Shown piece by piece: positions 1 to 6,814 of a stretch of DNA of 20,727 bases. The notes under the pieces are model-generated. The model ran no database searches. It was not told where the DNA came from and was given only the letters and a program-made list of their open reading frames with translations. Position 1 is the stretch's first letter. Each line of letters opens with the position of its first letter. The position numbers were made by a program, and so were the translations under genes. Origin of the DNA: CAZWBR01 sp964404205 (GTDB taxonomy: Bacteria; Bacteroidota; Bacteroidia; Bacteroidales; Prolixibacteraceae); the NCBI GenBank assembly GCA_964404205.1, contig CAYOJD010000053.1:1-20727 (forward strand), read 5' to 3'.

Positions 1-440
1 ATTGTCAAAAAAAAGTCAAAAATTTTGTCCAGAATTCAGTTTTTTTAATTTTTTTACGAATTTTGTCAAAGTCAGTGCCGTATTTTTTTATTTTCAAGTT
101 GTTAAGATTCCATTTTTCACTTTTTTTCAGCAAGATTTATTCACAAAGTTTGTCAAAGTCAGAGCCGTAAATTTCATATTTTCAAGTTGTTAAAGTTCCT
201 TTTTTTAATTTTTTACACAATTTTTTTTCACAAAGCTTGTAAAAGTCAGCGAAATTTTGGTCAATATTTTTTTGCTGTTTTTCGTTGCAGTTATGTCAGC
301 AAAAATTCCGTTAATATTCAGATTTTGCGTTTTTGTTCAGTCCGTTTTTTAGAAAATGAATTCAGACCTTTTGCTCAAAGAATTTTGGTCTGGATTCAGT
401 TTCTTATAAGATTCAAAAAAGTCAGAAATTTGCTTGTCAG
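1..440. repeat. T-rich low-complexity zone with ~87-bp degenerate tandem repeat
   Basis: The block at 62-111 recurs at 149-199, with long identical stretches (the TTTGTCAAAGTCAG start, GCCGTA, and TTTTCAAGTTGTTA), and the start recurs partially at 231-250. The common GTCAAAG/GTAAAAG element sits at 65, 152 and 239, an exact 87-bp step. The tetramer TCAG occurs 12 times between 36 and 440 (CTGA on the minus strand). Both strands carry long T or A runs. The forward open frames here are Phe-rich by composition and show no protein character, so I call no gene. The zone lies beyond the hairpin at 441-471, on the downstream side of the recombinase, and may be the edge of a cassette or repeat array cut off by the window. 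Confidence 0.6.
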
Positions 441-471
441 ACGAGTTTTGCTGGCATAGCGGACAACTCGT
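441..471 (-). other. candidate folded recombination site (attC-like hairpin)
   Basis: ACGAGTT at 441-447 pairs with AACTCGT at 465-471. Inside the 17-bp spacer, GCT (450-452) can pair with AGC (458-460), leaving unpaired bases on both sides. This is an imperfect hairpin of the kind integron integrases use as a single strand. The minus-strand core reads ACGAGTTGTCC, close to but not exactly the integron GTTRRRY core. Next to it, CGTTTATACACG (469-480) is a second imperfect palindrome. It sits about 90 bp beyond the stop codon of the recombinase. From memory, similar TATAAACGAGTT-type boxes flank small genes in other Bacteroidota; I could not check this. It could also be a simple intergenic hairpin or weak terminator. 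Confidence 0.4.
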
Positions 472-560
472 TTATACACGCTATAAAACTTCCCAATATT
501 TCCATATTTGGATGAAAAGGCGAAGTTTTTATTTCCCAATTCGAACATAAATATTTCATT

Positions 561-1709
561 TCATAAATCATCAAATGGAGATTTAATTTTTTGAATCGAT
601 TTTTCAGTTACATGAGTATAAATCTCTGTTGTTTTTGAACTTTTATGCCCCAACAGTTCCTGTATGTACCTTAAATCTGTTCCTGCTTCGAGAAGGTGTG
701 TTGCATAAGAGTGTCTTAACCAATGCAATGTTGCTATTTTTCTGCTACGAGCTTTTACCAGTGATTGTTTAAATACCAGTTGGATACTTCTTTCTGAGTA
801 TTTTTCACCCGCTTTCTGTCCTTCAAACAACCAAATTTTCGGTTTATATGCTTTATAATATTCGCGCAGCATCTCAATCACCTTGTCAGAAATTGGAACT
901 ACACGATCCTTTTTCCCTTTGGCATTCTTAATTAGAAGTAAATGCCTGTTGGAATCGATGTTGCCGGGTTGGAGGTTTAATAGCTCACTTCGGCGCAATC
1001 CACAGGCGTAAACCAGGCTGAGCATGGTTTTATGTTTCAGGTTGGCTGGTGCACCCAAAATGGCAGCTACTTCCTGTTTGCTCAAAACATTGGGCAATTT
1101 GTGTTCGCGGCGGGGCCGTTCTGCTTTCTCGATGTCAAATTTCAGACTTCGTGTAAACGAAAAAAACAGTTTTACCCCGTTAACCACCTGGTTCTGGAAT
1201 GCGCCTGAATAACCGTTTTTTATAATGTAATGGCTGTTAAAATCGAGAAGATCAGCATTGGTAATTTCCAAAACGGTTTTATGGTGAAAATACCTGAAAA
1301 ATGTACTTATTGCTTCAGTGTAGGTCTTTATGGTATTCGGACTGTATCTTTTCTGTTGCATCCATTCTCCGAAACCTTGAATTTGTGCAACTGTATCTCC
1401 AGATAAAATCCTTGATTTTATTTCATTATTTGCCTGTTGTCGTTTTTCAGGCTGTGTATACCCCGTCACTGCATTTACTTTTAACCCTGAATAGTCAATC
1501 CATGCCAGTTCGCTGAAGTTGTTAAAGAATTTGCTGAGGTTAAAATTACCCGCTGGCAGATACCAGCATTTCATCGACTGGCTCCACCTTGCCGTTGTGG
1601 TTTTTCTTAACTGGTTGTTTATGTCGTCGTTGTAGTCAAAATGTATTTTTACAACCGGGGTTTGGTCGTGGTCTGTAATTTCGAGCTTTATGTTTGGTTT
1701 GTTGTTCAA
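561..1709 (-). CDS. tyrosine recombinase/integrase, XerC/D-like
   Basis: Site-specific recombinase that cuts and rejoins DNA through a tyrosine. Of 382 residues, about 1-75 form an N-terminal extra module with an RWS...CWYLP pattern. Residues 105-190 are the SAM-like core-binding domain, and 205-375 the catalytic domain. The catalytic set is visible: R239 in GLRRSEL, a lysine around 264-267 in KGKKDR, H329 and R332 in HWLRH, H355 in LLGHK, and Y364 in IYTHV. I see no clear extra segment typical of classical IntI before the HxxR box, so it is closer to XerC/D. The start is TTG at 1709, since no in-frame ATG precedes the conserved part and a stop lies just upstream. The gene is AT-rich against the core genes to its right, suggesting acquisition. 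It reads towards the attC-like hairpin and repeat zone, which may be its substrate. Confidence 0.88.
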   Translation of the reverse strand: MNNKPNIKLEITDHDQTPVVKIHFDYNDDINNQLRKTTTARWSQSMKCWYLPAGNFNLSKFFNNFSELAWIDYSGLKVNAVTGYTQPEKRQQANNEIKSRILSGDTVAQIQGFGEWMQQKRYSPNTIKTYTEAISTFFRYFHHKTVLEITNADLLDFNSHYIIKNGYSGAFQNQVVNGVKLFFSFTRSLKFDIEKAERPRREHKLPNVLSKQEVAAILGAPANLKHKTMLSLVYACGLRRSELLNLQPGNIDSNRHLLLIKNAKGKKDRVVPISDKVIEMLREYYKAYKPKIWLFEGQKAGEKYSERSIQLVFKQSLVKARSRKIATLHWLRHSYATHLLEAGTDLRYIQELLGHKSSKTTEIYTHVTEKSIQKIKSPFDDL

Positions 1710-1731
1710 GCGATTTACTTCTGGCTTTTGG

Positions 1732-1785
1732 TTAAGATAAGCATTCTTTTTTTAAATACTCACACCAGCGTCCATAAATGTTCAT
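1732..1785 (-). other. short upstream ORF ahead of the recombinase start
   Basis: An ATG at 1785 opens a 17-codon frame (MNIYGRWCEYLKKECLS) that ends 22 bp before the TTG start of the recombinase, in another frame. It crosses a run of seven A (minus strand, 1747-1753). With one A fewer, this frame would run straight into the recombinase frame and add an N-terminal extension. It may be a leader peptide, the relic of an original ATG start, or chance. Confidence 0.25.
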
Positions 1786-1804
1786 CAAAAATTAATATTC
1801 GATG

Positions 1805-1812
1805 CAAAAATA
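1805..1812 (-). promoter_or_regulatory. -7 promoter box for the recombinase
   Basis: TATTTTTG on the minus strand fits the Bacteroidota TAnnTTTG element. It would start a transcript with a leader of about 90 nt before the TTG start. No clear -33 TTTG is found at the usual distance, so this is a weak call. Confidence 0.3.
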
Positions 1813-1964
1813 GATCCGACCAAACGAACCACAGTTAAAGCGATACAATACAAGCATCAGGGAATGTAAAAATTGATGATTCGGCTGATAAAATCATATA
1901 TCGTAAAAACTCTCAAACGAAGGGTTAATTTTTCTTTTCAGAGGCGATTCAATTGCTTAGTCGA

Positions 1965-1978
1965 ACGGGTTAACCCGT
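1965..1978. repeat. perfect 14-bp palindrome ACGGGTTAACCCGT
   Basis: A perfect dyad without spacer in the non-coding stretch right of the recombinase, close to the change in base composition. It could be an operator for a dimeric regulator or a recombination target. It lacks the T-tract expected of a terminator. Confidence 0.4.
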
Positions 1979-2318
1979 ATCAGTGCTATGTGGTTATTAT
2001 GTTGATTTGTAGTTTATTAGCGACGGATGAATAATGCCACGTCCCACAGCTCCGCCCTCTCAGTCACAGGGGGCTGTTCAGGCATTTGGTGAGGCTCCGG
2101 TTCACTTTTCGTTCCAAATCTGTCGGGCTGATGAAGGGAGTGCGGCAGGTTTAGTCGATGGTTGTCCGAATACGGTTATAAAGCTACAAAAGAGTTGCTT
2201 AAGTTGTATGGCCGGGGCCAAAATTTTTATGGTTTGTTTTTCCGGCTGCTGCCTGCTCCTGTCAGCGGGAAGTGGCCGGTAACAGGAGTGTATCAAAAAC
2301 ATATTTTCGATAGGGTTT

Positions 2319-2374
2319 CTGTACTCTATCTGTACTCTATCTGTACTGTTGCTGTACTTAAATAGTACAGCAAC
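2319..2374. promoter_or_regulatory. four CTGTAC boxes at 11-bp steps plus inverted copy
   Basis: CTGTAC begins at 2319, 2330, 2341 and 2352, exactly 11 bp apart, so all copies face the same side of the helix. The first two belong to full CTGTACTCTAT units. The last copy is the left arm of a perfect 10-bp inverted repeat, GTTGCTGTAC (2348-2357) and GTACAGCAAC (2365-2374), with loop TTAAATA. There is no T-tract after it. The layout suggests cooperative binding of a regulator; the nearest rightward gene is the OsmC-like gene at 2555. Confidence 0.5.
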
Positions 2375-2519
2375 CATACACAAATGATATGAAAATAGCA
2401 GCAAATTTTTGGCTATGGTTGGGCGAAAATGCCGATGGCTTGCAGGAGCCGGGGTACGATTCGATGGATTGGGGCCATCGGGTGGGGCGAAGGGTGCGGC
2501 CTGAATCGTGCCAGCAAAA

Positions 2520-2527
2520 TATTTTTG
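2520..2527 (+). promoter_or_regulatory. -7 promoter box for the osmC-like operon
   Basis: TATTTTTG fits TAnnTTTG exactly and ends 27 bp before the ATG at 2555. This supports 2555 as the start rather than the longer open frame beginning at 2429. A -33 TTTG is not evident. Confidence 0.45.
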
Positions 2528-2554
2528 TACCTTGCAACCCTAAAATTGCGAGCC

Positions 2555-2959
2555 ATGACCACTACGCGAACCATTTATCTGGGCGACCTCCTCACCGAAA
2601 ATATCCATTTGCAGTCGGGGTGCCGATTGATTACCGATGCCCCGGTCGACAATCAAGGACGCGGTGAAGCTTTTTCGCCTACCGACCTGGTGGCTACCGC
2701 GCTGGGCGACTGTATCCTGACCATTATGGGTATCAACGCCCGCAACAAGGGGCTCGACCTGACCGGCACCGTGGTGGAAACCACCAAAGTGATGAACCCC
2801 TCGCCCCGCCGTATTGCCGAGATTGTTATCGATATCACCTTCCCGCAAAACAATTTCCCGGAGCGCGACAAACGGGTCCTCGAGGCGGTAGTCAAGAGTT
2901 GTCCGGTGGCGTTAAGCCTACATCCCGATATTCAACAAACGGTAAATTTTCACTGGTAA
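2555..2959 (+). CDS. OsmC/Ohr-family protein
   Basis: A 134-residue member of the OsmC/Ohr fold, cytosolic thiol peroxidases that reduce organic hydroperoxides. The two family cysteines are present: C53 in the ALGDC motif at the start of the central helix and C116 in KSCPVALSLHPDI near the end. The SPTDLVATALGDC stretch is typical of the subgroup often annotated as OsmC-like or YhfA-like. Length matches the family. The start at 2555 (MTTTRTIYLG) is chosen because a promoter box lies at 2520-2527 and upstream residues in the same frame are unlike the family. Its stop overlaps the ATG of the next gene by one base (TAATG), so the two are probably translated together. Substrate is not determined. 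Confidence 0.88.
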   Translation: MTTTRTIYLGDLLTENIHLQSGCRLITDAPVDNQGRGEAFSPTDLVATALGDCILTIMGINARNKGLDLTGTVVETTKVMNPSPRRIAEIVIDITFPQNNFPERDKRVLEAVVKSCPVALSLHPDIQQTVNFHW

Positions 2960-3476
2960 TGCTACTTCCCGAACAAATGCCCGACCCTAAGGTGGTCGAT
3001 TTCCTGAAAAAGCACCATGTCCTGACGCTGGCCACTTCGGTGGAGAACCAGCCTTGGTGTNNNNNNNNNNGTAAAGACAAAAGCCATCTCGCCCTCGACA
3101 AAAGCATAGAAACAGTTGGCCTTGGTGTGCCAACTGTTTCTATGCTTTTGTCGAGGGCGAGATGGCTTTTGTCTTTACTTCGGGCGAAGAGACGCGCCAT
3201 ATCCGCGAGGTGGGGCTGAACCACCATGTAGCCGGCTCGGTGGTGCTGGAGACTAACGTGGTGGGAAAGATCCAGGGGGTTCAGTTTTCGGGGGTGTTGC
3301 TGCCGGTCGATAAAGAGAATAGCCAGGCCAGCCATGCTTATCTGAAACGTTTTCCGTTTGCAGCGCTGATGGATACCACGCTATGGATCCTGAAAATTGA
3401 CTATTTGAAAATGACCGATAACCGCCTTGGTTTTGGTAAAAAAATCTACTGGAACCGCGAAGCCGAAACCCGTTAA
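2959..3476 (+). CDS. yhbP: YhbP/UPF0306 family protein, interrupted by assembly gap
   Basis: Split-barrel, pyridoxamine-phosphate-oxidase-like fold; the family role is unknown (E. coli YhbP is the reference). As given, the gene is broken. Codons 1-34 (2959-3060) end at QPWC, then come 10 Ns and a reversed copy of downstream sequence, and the frame resumes at 3129 with ANCFYAFVEGEMAF. Joining 3060 to 3129 gives an uninterrupted 149-residue protein and rebuilds the family motif WCANxFY, which spans exactly the join. Other family marks are GEETRHI, VGKIQGVQFSG, KRFPFA and the terminal NRLGFGKKIYW. I read the break as an artefact and the gene as intact in the organism. It is coupled to the OsmC-like gene, and its stop overlaps the stop of the convergent phosphatase gene by two bases. 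Confidence 0.85.
3061..3070. other. assembly gap (10 N)
   Basis: Ten unknown bases in the middle of the YhbP-type gene. The flanks show that little or no real sequence is missing here. Confidence 0.99.
3071..3178. repeat. 50-bp perfect fold-back inverted repeat, probable artefact
   Basis: 3071-3120 is the exact reverse complement of 3129-3178, with an 8-bp spacer, and GCCTTGGTGT occurs both at 3051-3060 and 3119-3128. The left arm begins directly at the N gap. The right arm is normal coding sequence of the YhbP-type gene, while the left arm has no coding sense. This is what a scaffolding error or fold-back amplification chimera produces. Confidence 0.9.
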
Positions 3477-3967
3477 CGAAACATATCGGGGATAAACCGA
3501 AAGGCGAGCTTGCCGCTGCCGGGTTCAATATCTTCCCATCTGTCGGTATCGAAGGTGATGCCTACCGTCGAACAGGTGGGTACATCGTCGTAAAACTCAT
3601 CGAGCAGATAGCTGATATAGTAATAAACGGTGGGGTTGTGGCCTATTACCATGACGGTCTCCTTTTCGGGTTCCAACTCCTGCAACATCCGTAAAAAATT
3701 CTCAGCCGTGCGTCCGCTGTAGAGTTTCTTCTCGAACCATATCATCGACTTATCATATTCCAGTTGGTTGCAGAGGATATGGGCGGTTTGGGTGGTCCGC
3801 ACGGCGGGACTGGCAATCACCAAATCGGGTTTGATGTGGATACTTCTCAGCTTCATGCCCATGTTTTCGGCATCGACAGCTCCCCGTTCGGTGAGTGTCC
3901 GTTCGAAATCCTGATCGTAGCCGGATGGGATGGTCTTTGCGTGGCGGATAATGACAAGCCGTTTCAT
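3473..3967 (-). CDS. SixA-like histidine phosphatase
   Basis: A 164-residue histidine phosphatase of the short SixA type, which in E. coli removes phosphate from phosphohistidine. The RHG-family signature LVIIRHAK is at the N-terminus with R8 and H9, the second arginine is in SPAVRTTQTA (R57), and the second catalytic histidine in VMVIGHNPT (H110). I chose the ATG at 3967 (MKRLVIIRHAK); the frame extends nine codons further to 3994, but families of this kind begin at the beta strand leading into RHA. It converges on the YhbP-type gene with stop codons overlapping by two bases. The true substrate in this organism is unknown. Confidence 0.87.
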   Translation of the reverse strand: MKRLVIIRHAKTIPSGYDQDFERTLTERGAVDAENMGMKLRSIHIKPDLVIASPAVRTTQTAHILCNQLEYDKSMIWFEKKLYSGRTAENFLRMLQELEPEKETVMVIGHNPTVYYYISYLLDEFYDDVPTCSTVGITFDTDRWEDIEPGSGKLAFRFIPDMFR

Positions 3968-4074
3968 AAGGATATTGTTATGGGTTGATACCAATGGAGT
4001 CTGTTTTGCAGGGTGTTGACCGTTGTTATGGAGCCATTTGATGCAAAATTCTTTTACGCGGCCCGGGGTGCTGC

Positions 4075-4114
4075 AAAAAATATTCCCCGATCAAATTTAC
4101 TCGATCGGGGAATA
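4075..4114 (-). terminator. Rho-independent terminator of the sugar operon
   Basis: Perfect 12-bp arms TATTCCCCGATC (4081-4092) and GATCGGGGAATA (4103-4114) around a 10-bp loop. Read on the minus strand the stem is followed by a run of T, so it ends transcription coming from the ROK kinase gene, about 45 bp beyond its stop. Confidence 0.85.
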
Positions 4115-4158
4115 AAATAAAAGGGTTGGAACAAATTCCCGGATTTGGGGAATCTGTA

Positions 4159-5184
4159 TTATTTCATTTTCTCCACCTCTTTCCAAACCAGTGCGCTGGC
4201 GCCAACAATGGCTGCCGACCCTGCTTTCAGTTTCGAAGGCAGGATTTTCACTTTGTTTTGGAAAATAGGCAACAGGTGGCGTTCCATGCTGGCTTTGGTT
4301 GGCTTGAAGATATAGTCGCCCGCAGCGGCTGCCCCACCAAAAAGGAAGATGGCTTCGGGGCTGAGGTAGTGGACCGTATCGGCCAATGAGCGGCCAAGCA
4401 GCTCGCCTGTGGTTTCAAATACTTCGAGGGCTATCGGATCGCCTGTCTCTGCGGCATCGAACACCAGTTTGGCGGTCATGTCGTTATACGGGACATTGGC
4501 CAACGGGCTTTCGCTGTTGTTGTATTTGGCCAGCACTTCGAAAACGGTACGTTTGATACCGGTAGCCGAGCAGTAGGCTTCGAGGTGCCCCAGTGAACCG
4601 CAACCACATACGCGGCCGTGAGGCACCACTGTGGTATGTCCCAGTTCGCCTGCAAAACCGTCGTGCCCATATACCAGGTCGCCATTGACAATAATACCGC
4701 TACCCAAACCGGTCCCGAGGGTAATCATCACAAAGTTGTTCATCCCTTTGCCGCCACCATAAATCATTTCACCCAGGGCTGCCGCGTTGGCATCGTTGGT
4801 TACTTTAACGATATCGATTTCGGGGAATTTAGCTTTGATCAGTTCGGCCAGATGAATCACGCCAACGAACGGGAGGTTCGGGGCGTATTCGATGGTCCCG
4901 CTGTAATAGTTACCATTCGGGGCACCTAATCCAATCCCGACCACTTCGAGTTCGGGGTTAATTTGATGTACCGTTGCGATAGCGGTTTTGATCTCCTGGG
5001 CCAATGTATCGATATAAGCGTCGCGCAGTTTGTCCGATTTGTCCTGGCTCCCCGATGGGTTTTCCTTTTTCTGGGGAGTAGGCAACTGGGGCTGTTTTTC
5101 ATACAGCACCTGACCGTCGCGATCGACTACACCAATAGCGGTATTGGTCCCGCCGATATCAATTCCTATAGCTACTTGTCTCAT
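4159..5184 (-). CDS. ROK-family sugar kinase (probable glucokinase)
   Basis: A 341-residue cytosolic ROK kinase, expected to phosphorylate an imported hexose (glucose or an amino sugar) with ATP. The phosphate-binding motif is IDIGGTNT (residues 8-15). D131 in TNDANAAALGE is the catalytic base, and GTGLGSG (157-163), E180 and H183 belong to the sugar and metal site. The zinc motif usually reads CxCGxxGCxE; here it is CGCGSLGHLEAYC (193-205), so His200 stands where the third cysteine normally is, with Cys205 nearby. Residues about 35-55 are a charged insert (KKENPSGSQDKSDK) not usual in the family. It lies 29 bp after the permease gene, so the pair acts as import then phosphorylation. Substrate is inferred from context only. 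Confidence 0.87.
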   Translation of the reverse strand: MRQVAIGIDIGGTNTAIGVVDRDGQVLYEKQPQLPTPQKKENPSGSQDKSDKLRDAYIDTLAQEIKTAIATVHQINPELEVVGIGLGAPNGNYYSGTIEYAPNLPFVGVIHLAELIKAKFPEIDIVKVTNDANAAALGEMIYGGGKGMNNFVMITLGTGLGSGIIVNGDLVYGHDGFAGELGHTTVVPHGRVCGCGSLGHLEAYCSATGIKRTVFEVLAKYNNSESPLANVPYNDMTAKLVFDAAETGDPIALEVFETTGELLGRSLADTVHYLSPEAIFLFGGAAAAGDYIFKPTKASMERHLLPIFQNKVKILPSKLKAGSAAIVGASALVWKEVEKMK

Positions 5185-5213
5185 TTTTTGATAGTTGTTT
5201 TGAACAGTTATTG

Positions 5214-6599
5214 TTATCTGATTTTACTTCCTTTCAAAGCAAAGAAAGTGATGTATGCATATGCAATAATGGAAACCGACAGTGCAGCTTTGGCCGAAAC
5301 GGCATCAGTGAAATATCCCATCACCAGTGGAAGGATGGCTCCACCGCAAATCAGGGTGTTGATGATACCAGAAGCGAGCGGCATTTCCGACGGGTCGAGG
5401 TCTTTTACGCCCAGCGAGAAGATATTCGGGAACATAATGGAGTTAAAGAAACCGATGGAGAGCAATCCCCACATCCCGATGTTGGCCGGCAATACCAGAG
5501 CGGCAACAATCAACAGGATATTGACGGTCCCGAAGATGCCAAGGGCAACGTTGGCTTTTCCTTTGCCAAGCAGCATCAGGAAGAAATTAACAACGGCAAT
5601 GCCGAGGAAGATGACCCCGTTCATTGGCTGAGAGTCGAATACAAACTGACCGTCAACAAAGTTGGCCGAAGTGATAAACCAACCTACGAAGAAGGCGAAT
5701 ACCATGATGTAGGCTGAGTATTGATATTTTTTAGATTGCTCGAGTTCGCTCAGCAATACCGAACCGAAGAAACGGCCAATCATGGCGCCTCCCCAGTAGA
5801 TGGCCGACAGTTTAACGGCGGCGTCGGCAAGGAAACCACTATCTTTCAGGTAAGGGGCAATCTGCGAAGCAGTACCTACTTCGGCACCTACGTAGCAGAA
5901 GATACCCAAAGCGCCCAGCCATACCTGTGGTTTTTTAAAGACCGACGAAGAGGAGATAGTCGAGTCGCCTTTGATTTCGGGCAGTTTAATGAAGGCAATA
6001 CCTACCGCAATCAATACCACTAACGAACCAATAACGATAAATGGCATCTGAACAAATTTAGCTGCATCGGCAGGGGTTGCACCACCCTGAATGGCCAGGA
6101 TAGCCGGTGCCAATACCAGAACACCCGCGAGAAACGGGGCGATGGTGGTGGCAACACCATTCAACGCCTGGGTAAGGTTCAAACGGGCAGGGGCAGTTTC
6201 CTGCGGGCCTAAAGCTGCTACATAGGGGTTAGCGGCAGTCTGGAGGAATACAACACCCGAAGCCATTACAAATACGGCAAGCAAAAAGAGCGGATAAGAG
6301 AGTGCCGATACTGCGGGGAAGAACATGTAACTGCCCACAGCTACCAGTACCAAACCGGCGATAACGCCATTCTTGTACCCGATTCTCTTGATGATGTACC
6401 CACAAAGGAAACTGAATACGGCGTACGAAATAAAGAAGGCGAAGTTCACCAATTGCGCATCGAAATTGCTCAGGGTAAAGGCCAATTGCACCTGATCTTT
6501 CATCGCAATGTTGAAGTTGGTTATAAAACCAAAAATGAAAAAGATCGAGGCCATAAAGGTCATCCCCAACCGTAGATTGCTGTTTGTCTTTTGTTCCAT
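5214..6599 (-). CDS. FHS-family sugar:H+ symporter (MFS, GluP/FucP type)
   Basis: A 461-residue inner-membrane permease of the major facilitator superfamily with about 12 hydrophobic helices. The fucose-galactose-glucose:H+ symporter subgroup is indicated by FGFITNFN (23-30), QTAANPYVAALG (120-131) and RLNLTQALNGVATTIAP (139-155). The middle loop (about 205-225, ending at the KKPQVWLG segment) separates the two six-helix halves. It is the first gene of a leftward operon with the ROK kinase, which points to glucose or a related hexose, though fucose or galactose cannot be excluded. The ATG at 6597-6599 is the natural start, 56 bp after a TAnnTTTG box. A typical pairing in Bacteroidota. Confidence 0.9.
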   Translation of the reverse strand: MEQKTNSNLRLGMTFMASIFFIFGFITNFNIAMKDQVQLAFTLSNFDAQLVNFAFFISYAVFSFLCGYIIKRIGYKNGVIAGLVLVAVGSYMFFPAVSALSYPLFLLAVFVMASGVVFLQTAANPYVAALGPQETAPARLNLTQALNGVATTIAPFLAGVLVLAPAILAIQGGATPADAAKFVQMPFIVIGSLVVLIAVGIAFIKLPEIKGDSTISSSSVFKKPQVWLGALGIFCYVGAEVGTASQIAPYLKDSGFLADAAVKLSAIYWGGAMIGRFFGSVLLSELEQSKKYQYSAYIMVFAFFVGWFITSANFVDGQFVFDSQPMNGVIFLGIAVVNFFLMLLGKGKANVALGIFGTVNILLIVAALVLPANIGMWGLLSIGFFNSIMFPNIFSLGVKDLDPSEMPLASGIINTLICGGAILPLVMGYFTDAVSAKAALSVSIIAYAYITFFALKGSKIR

Positions 6600-6654
6600 T
6601 AGTCGAATTTTTTTGTGTTAAAACTGGCTTAGCTATTCATTAATTTTGAGTTAA

Positions 6655-6662
6655 CAAATATA
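6655..6662 (-). promoter_or_regulatory. -7 promoter box for the permease-kinase operon
   Basis: TATATTTG on the minus strand matches TAnnTTTG exactly. It lies 55 bp upstream of the permease start in an AT-rich leader. The -33 element is unclear. Confidence 0.5.
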
Positions 6663-6814
6663 AAAATTATTCCTCCCTAACCGATAGCGCACAATCTTTT
6701 TTGACCAAAACATTTTTGGGCTCCGCTATGCCGTTTCCGTAAGGATTGAAAATCGTGTGAATGGCCGGATAAGCGCAATTATTTCGGGAAAATGGAGGAT
6801 GAAAACAGAGCTCC

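Larger units (their letters stand above)
1710..2554. other. 845-bp stretch without a convincing gene
   Basis: Composition changes here from AT-rich (to about 1900) to mixed. It holds a 14-bp palindrome (1965-1978), an inverted pair CTCCTGT/ACAGGAG (2256-2262 and 2282-2288) and the CTGTAC box cluster (2319-2374). Open frames on both strands between 2034 and 2404 overlap each other, none has a recognisable family, and they run into the repeats. The forward frame from about 2151 (SRWLSEYGYKATKELL...) reads somewhat like protein but is preceded by two stops, so it may be a gene remnant. Confidence 0.5.

Noticed and set aside
62..250. CRISPR array
   Set aside because: Only two to three long, diverged units of 87-bp period, without short identical repeats and unique spacers, and no cas genes.
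2..459. Two forward open frames (63 and 90 codons) in the repeat zone
   Set aside because: They are Phe-rich because the strand is T-rich, the 87-bp repeats do not give matching peptide repeats with coding character, and no start context is seen.
561..1709. Classical integron integrase (IntI)
   Set aside because: The catalytic motifs fit the wider XerC/D class and the IntI-specific extra segment is not evident, so only 'integron-like' is considered.
2102..2404. 100-codon leftward open frame in the spacer before the OsmC-like gene
   Set aside because: It translates the CTGTAC box cluster, overlaps forward frames equally long, and resembles no family I know.
3071..3178. 50-bp inverted repeat as a terminator, cruciform or mobile-element end
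   Set aside because: One arm is the normal coding sequence of the YhbP-type gene and the other begins at an N gap and duplicates the junction; removing it restores the gene.
4963..5631. 222-codon forward open frame across the ROK kinase/permease junction
   Set aside because: Antisense to two well-supported genes, with no recognisable domain; a shadow of their codon use.
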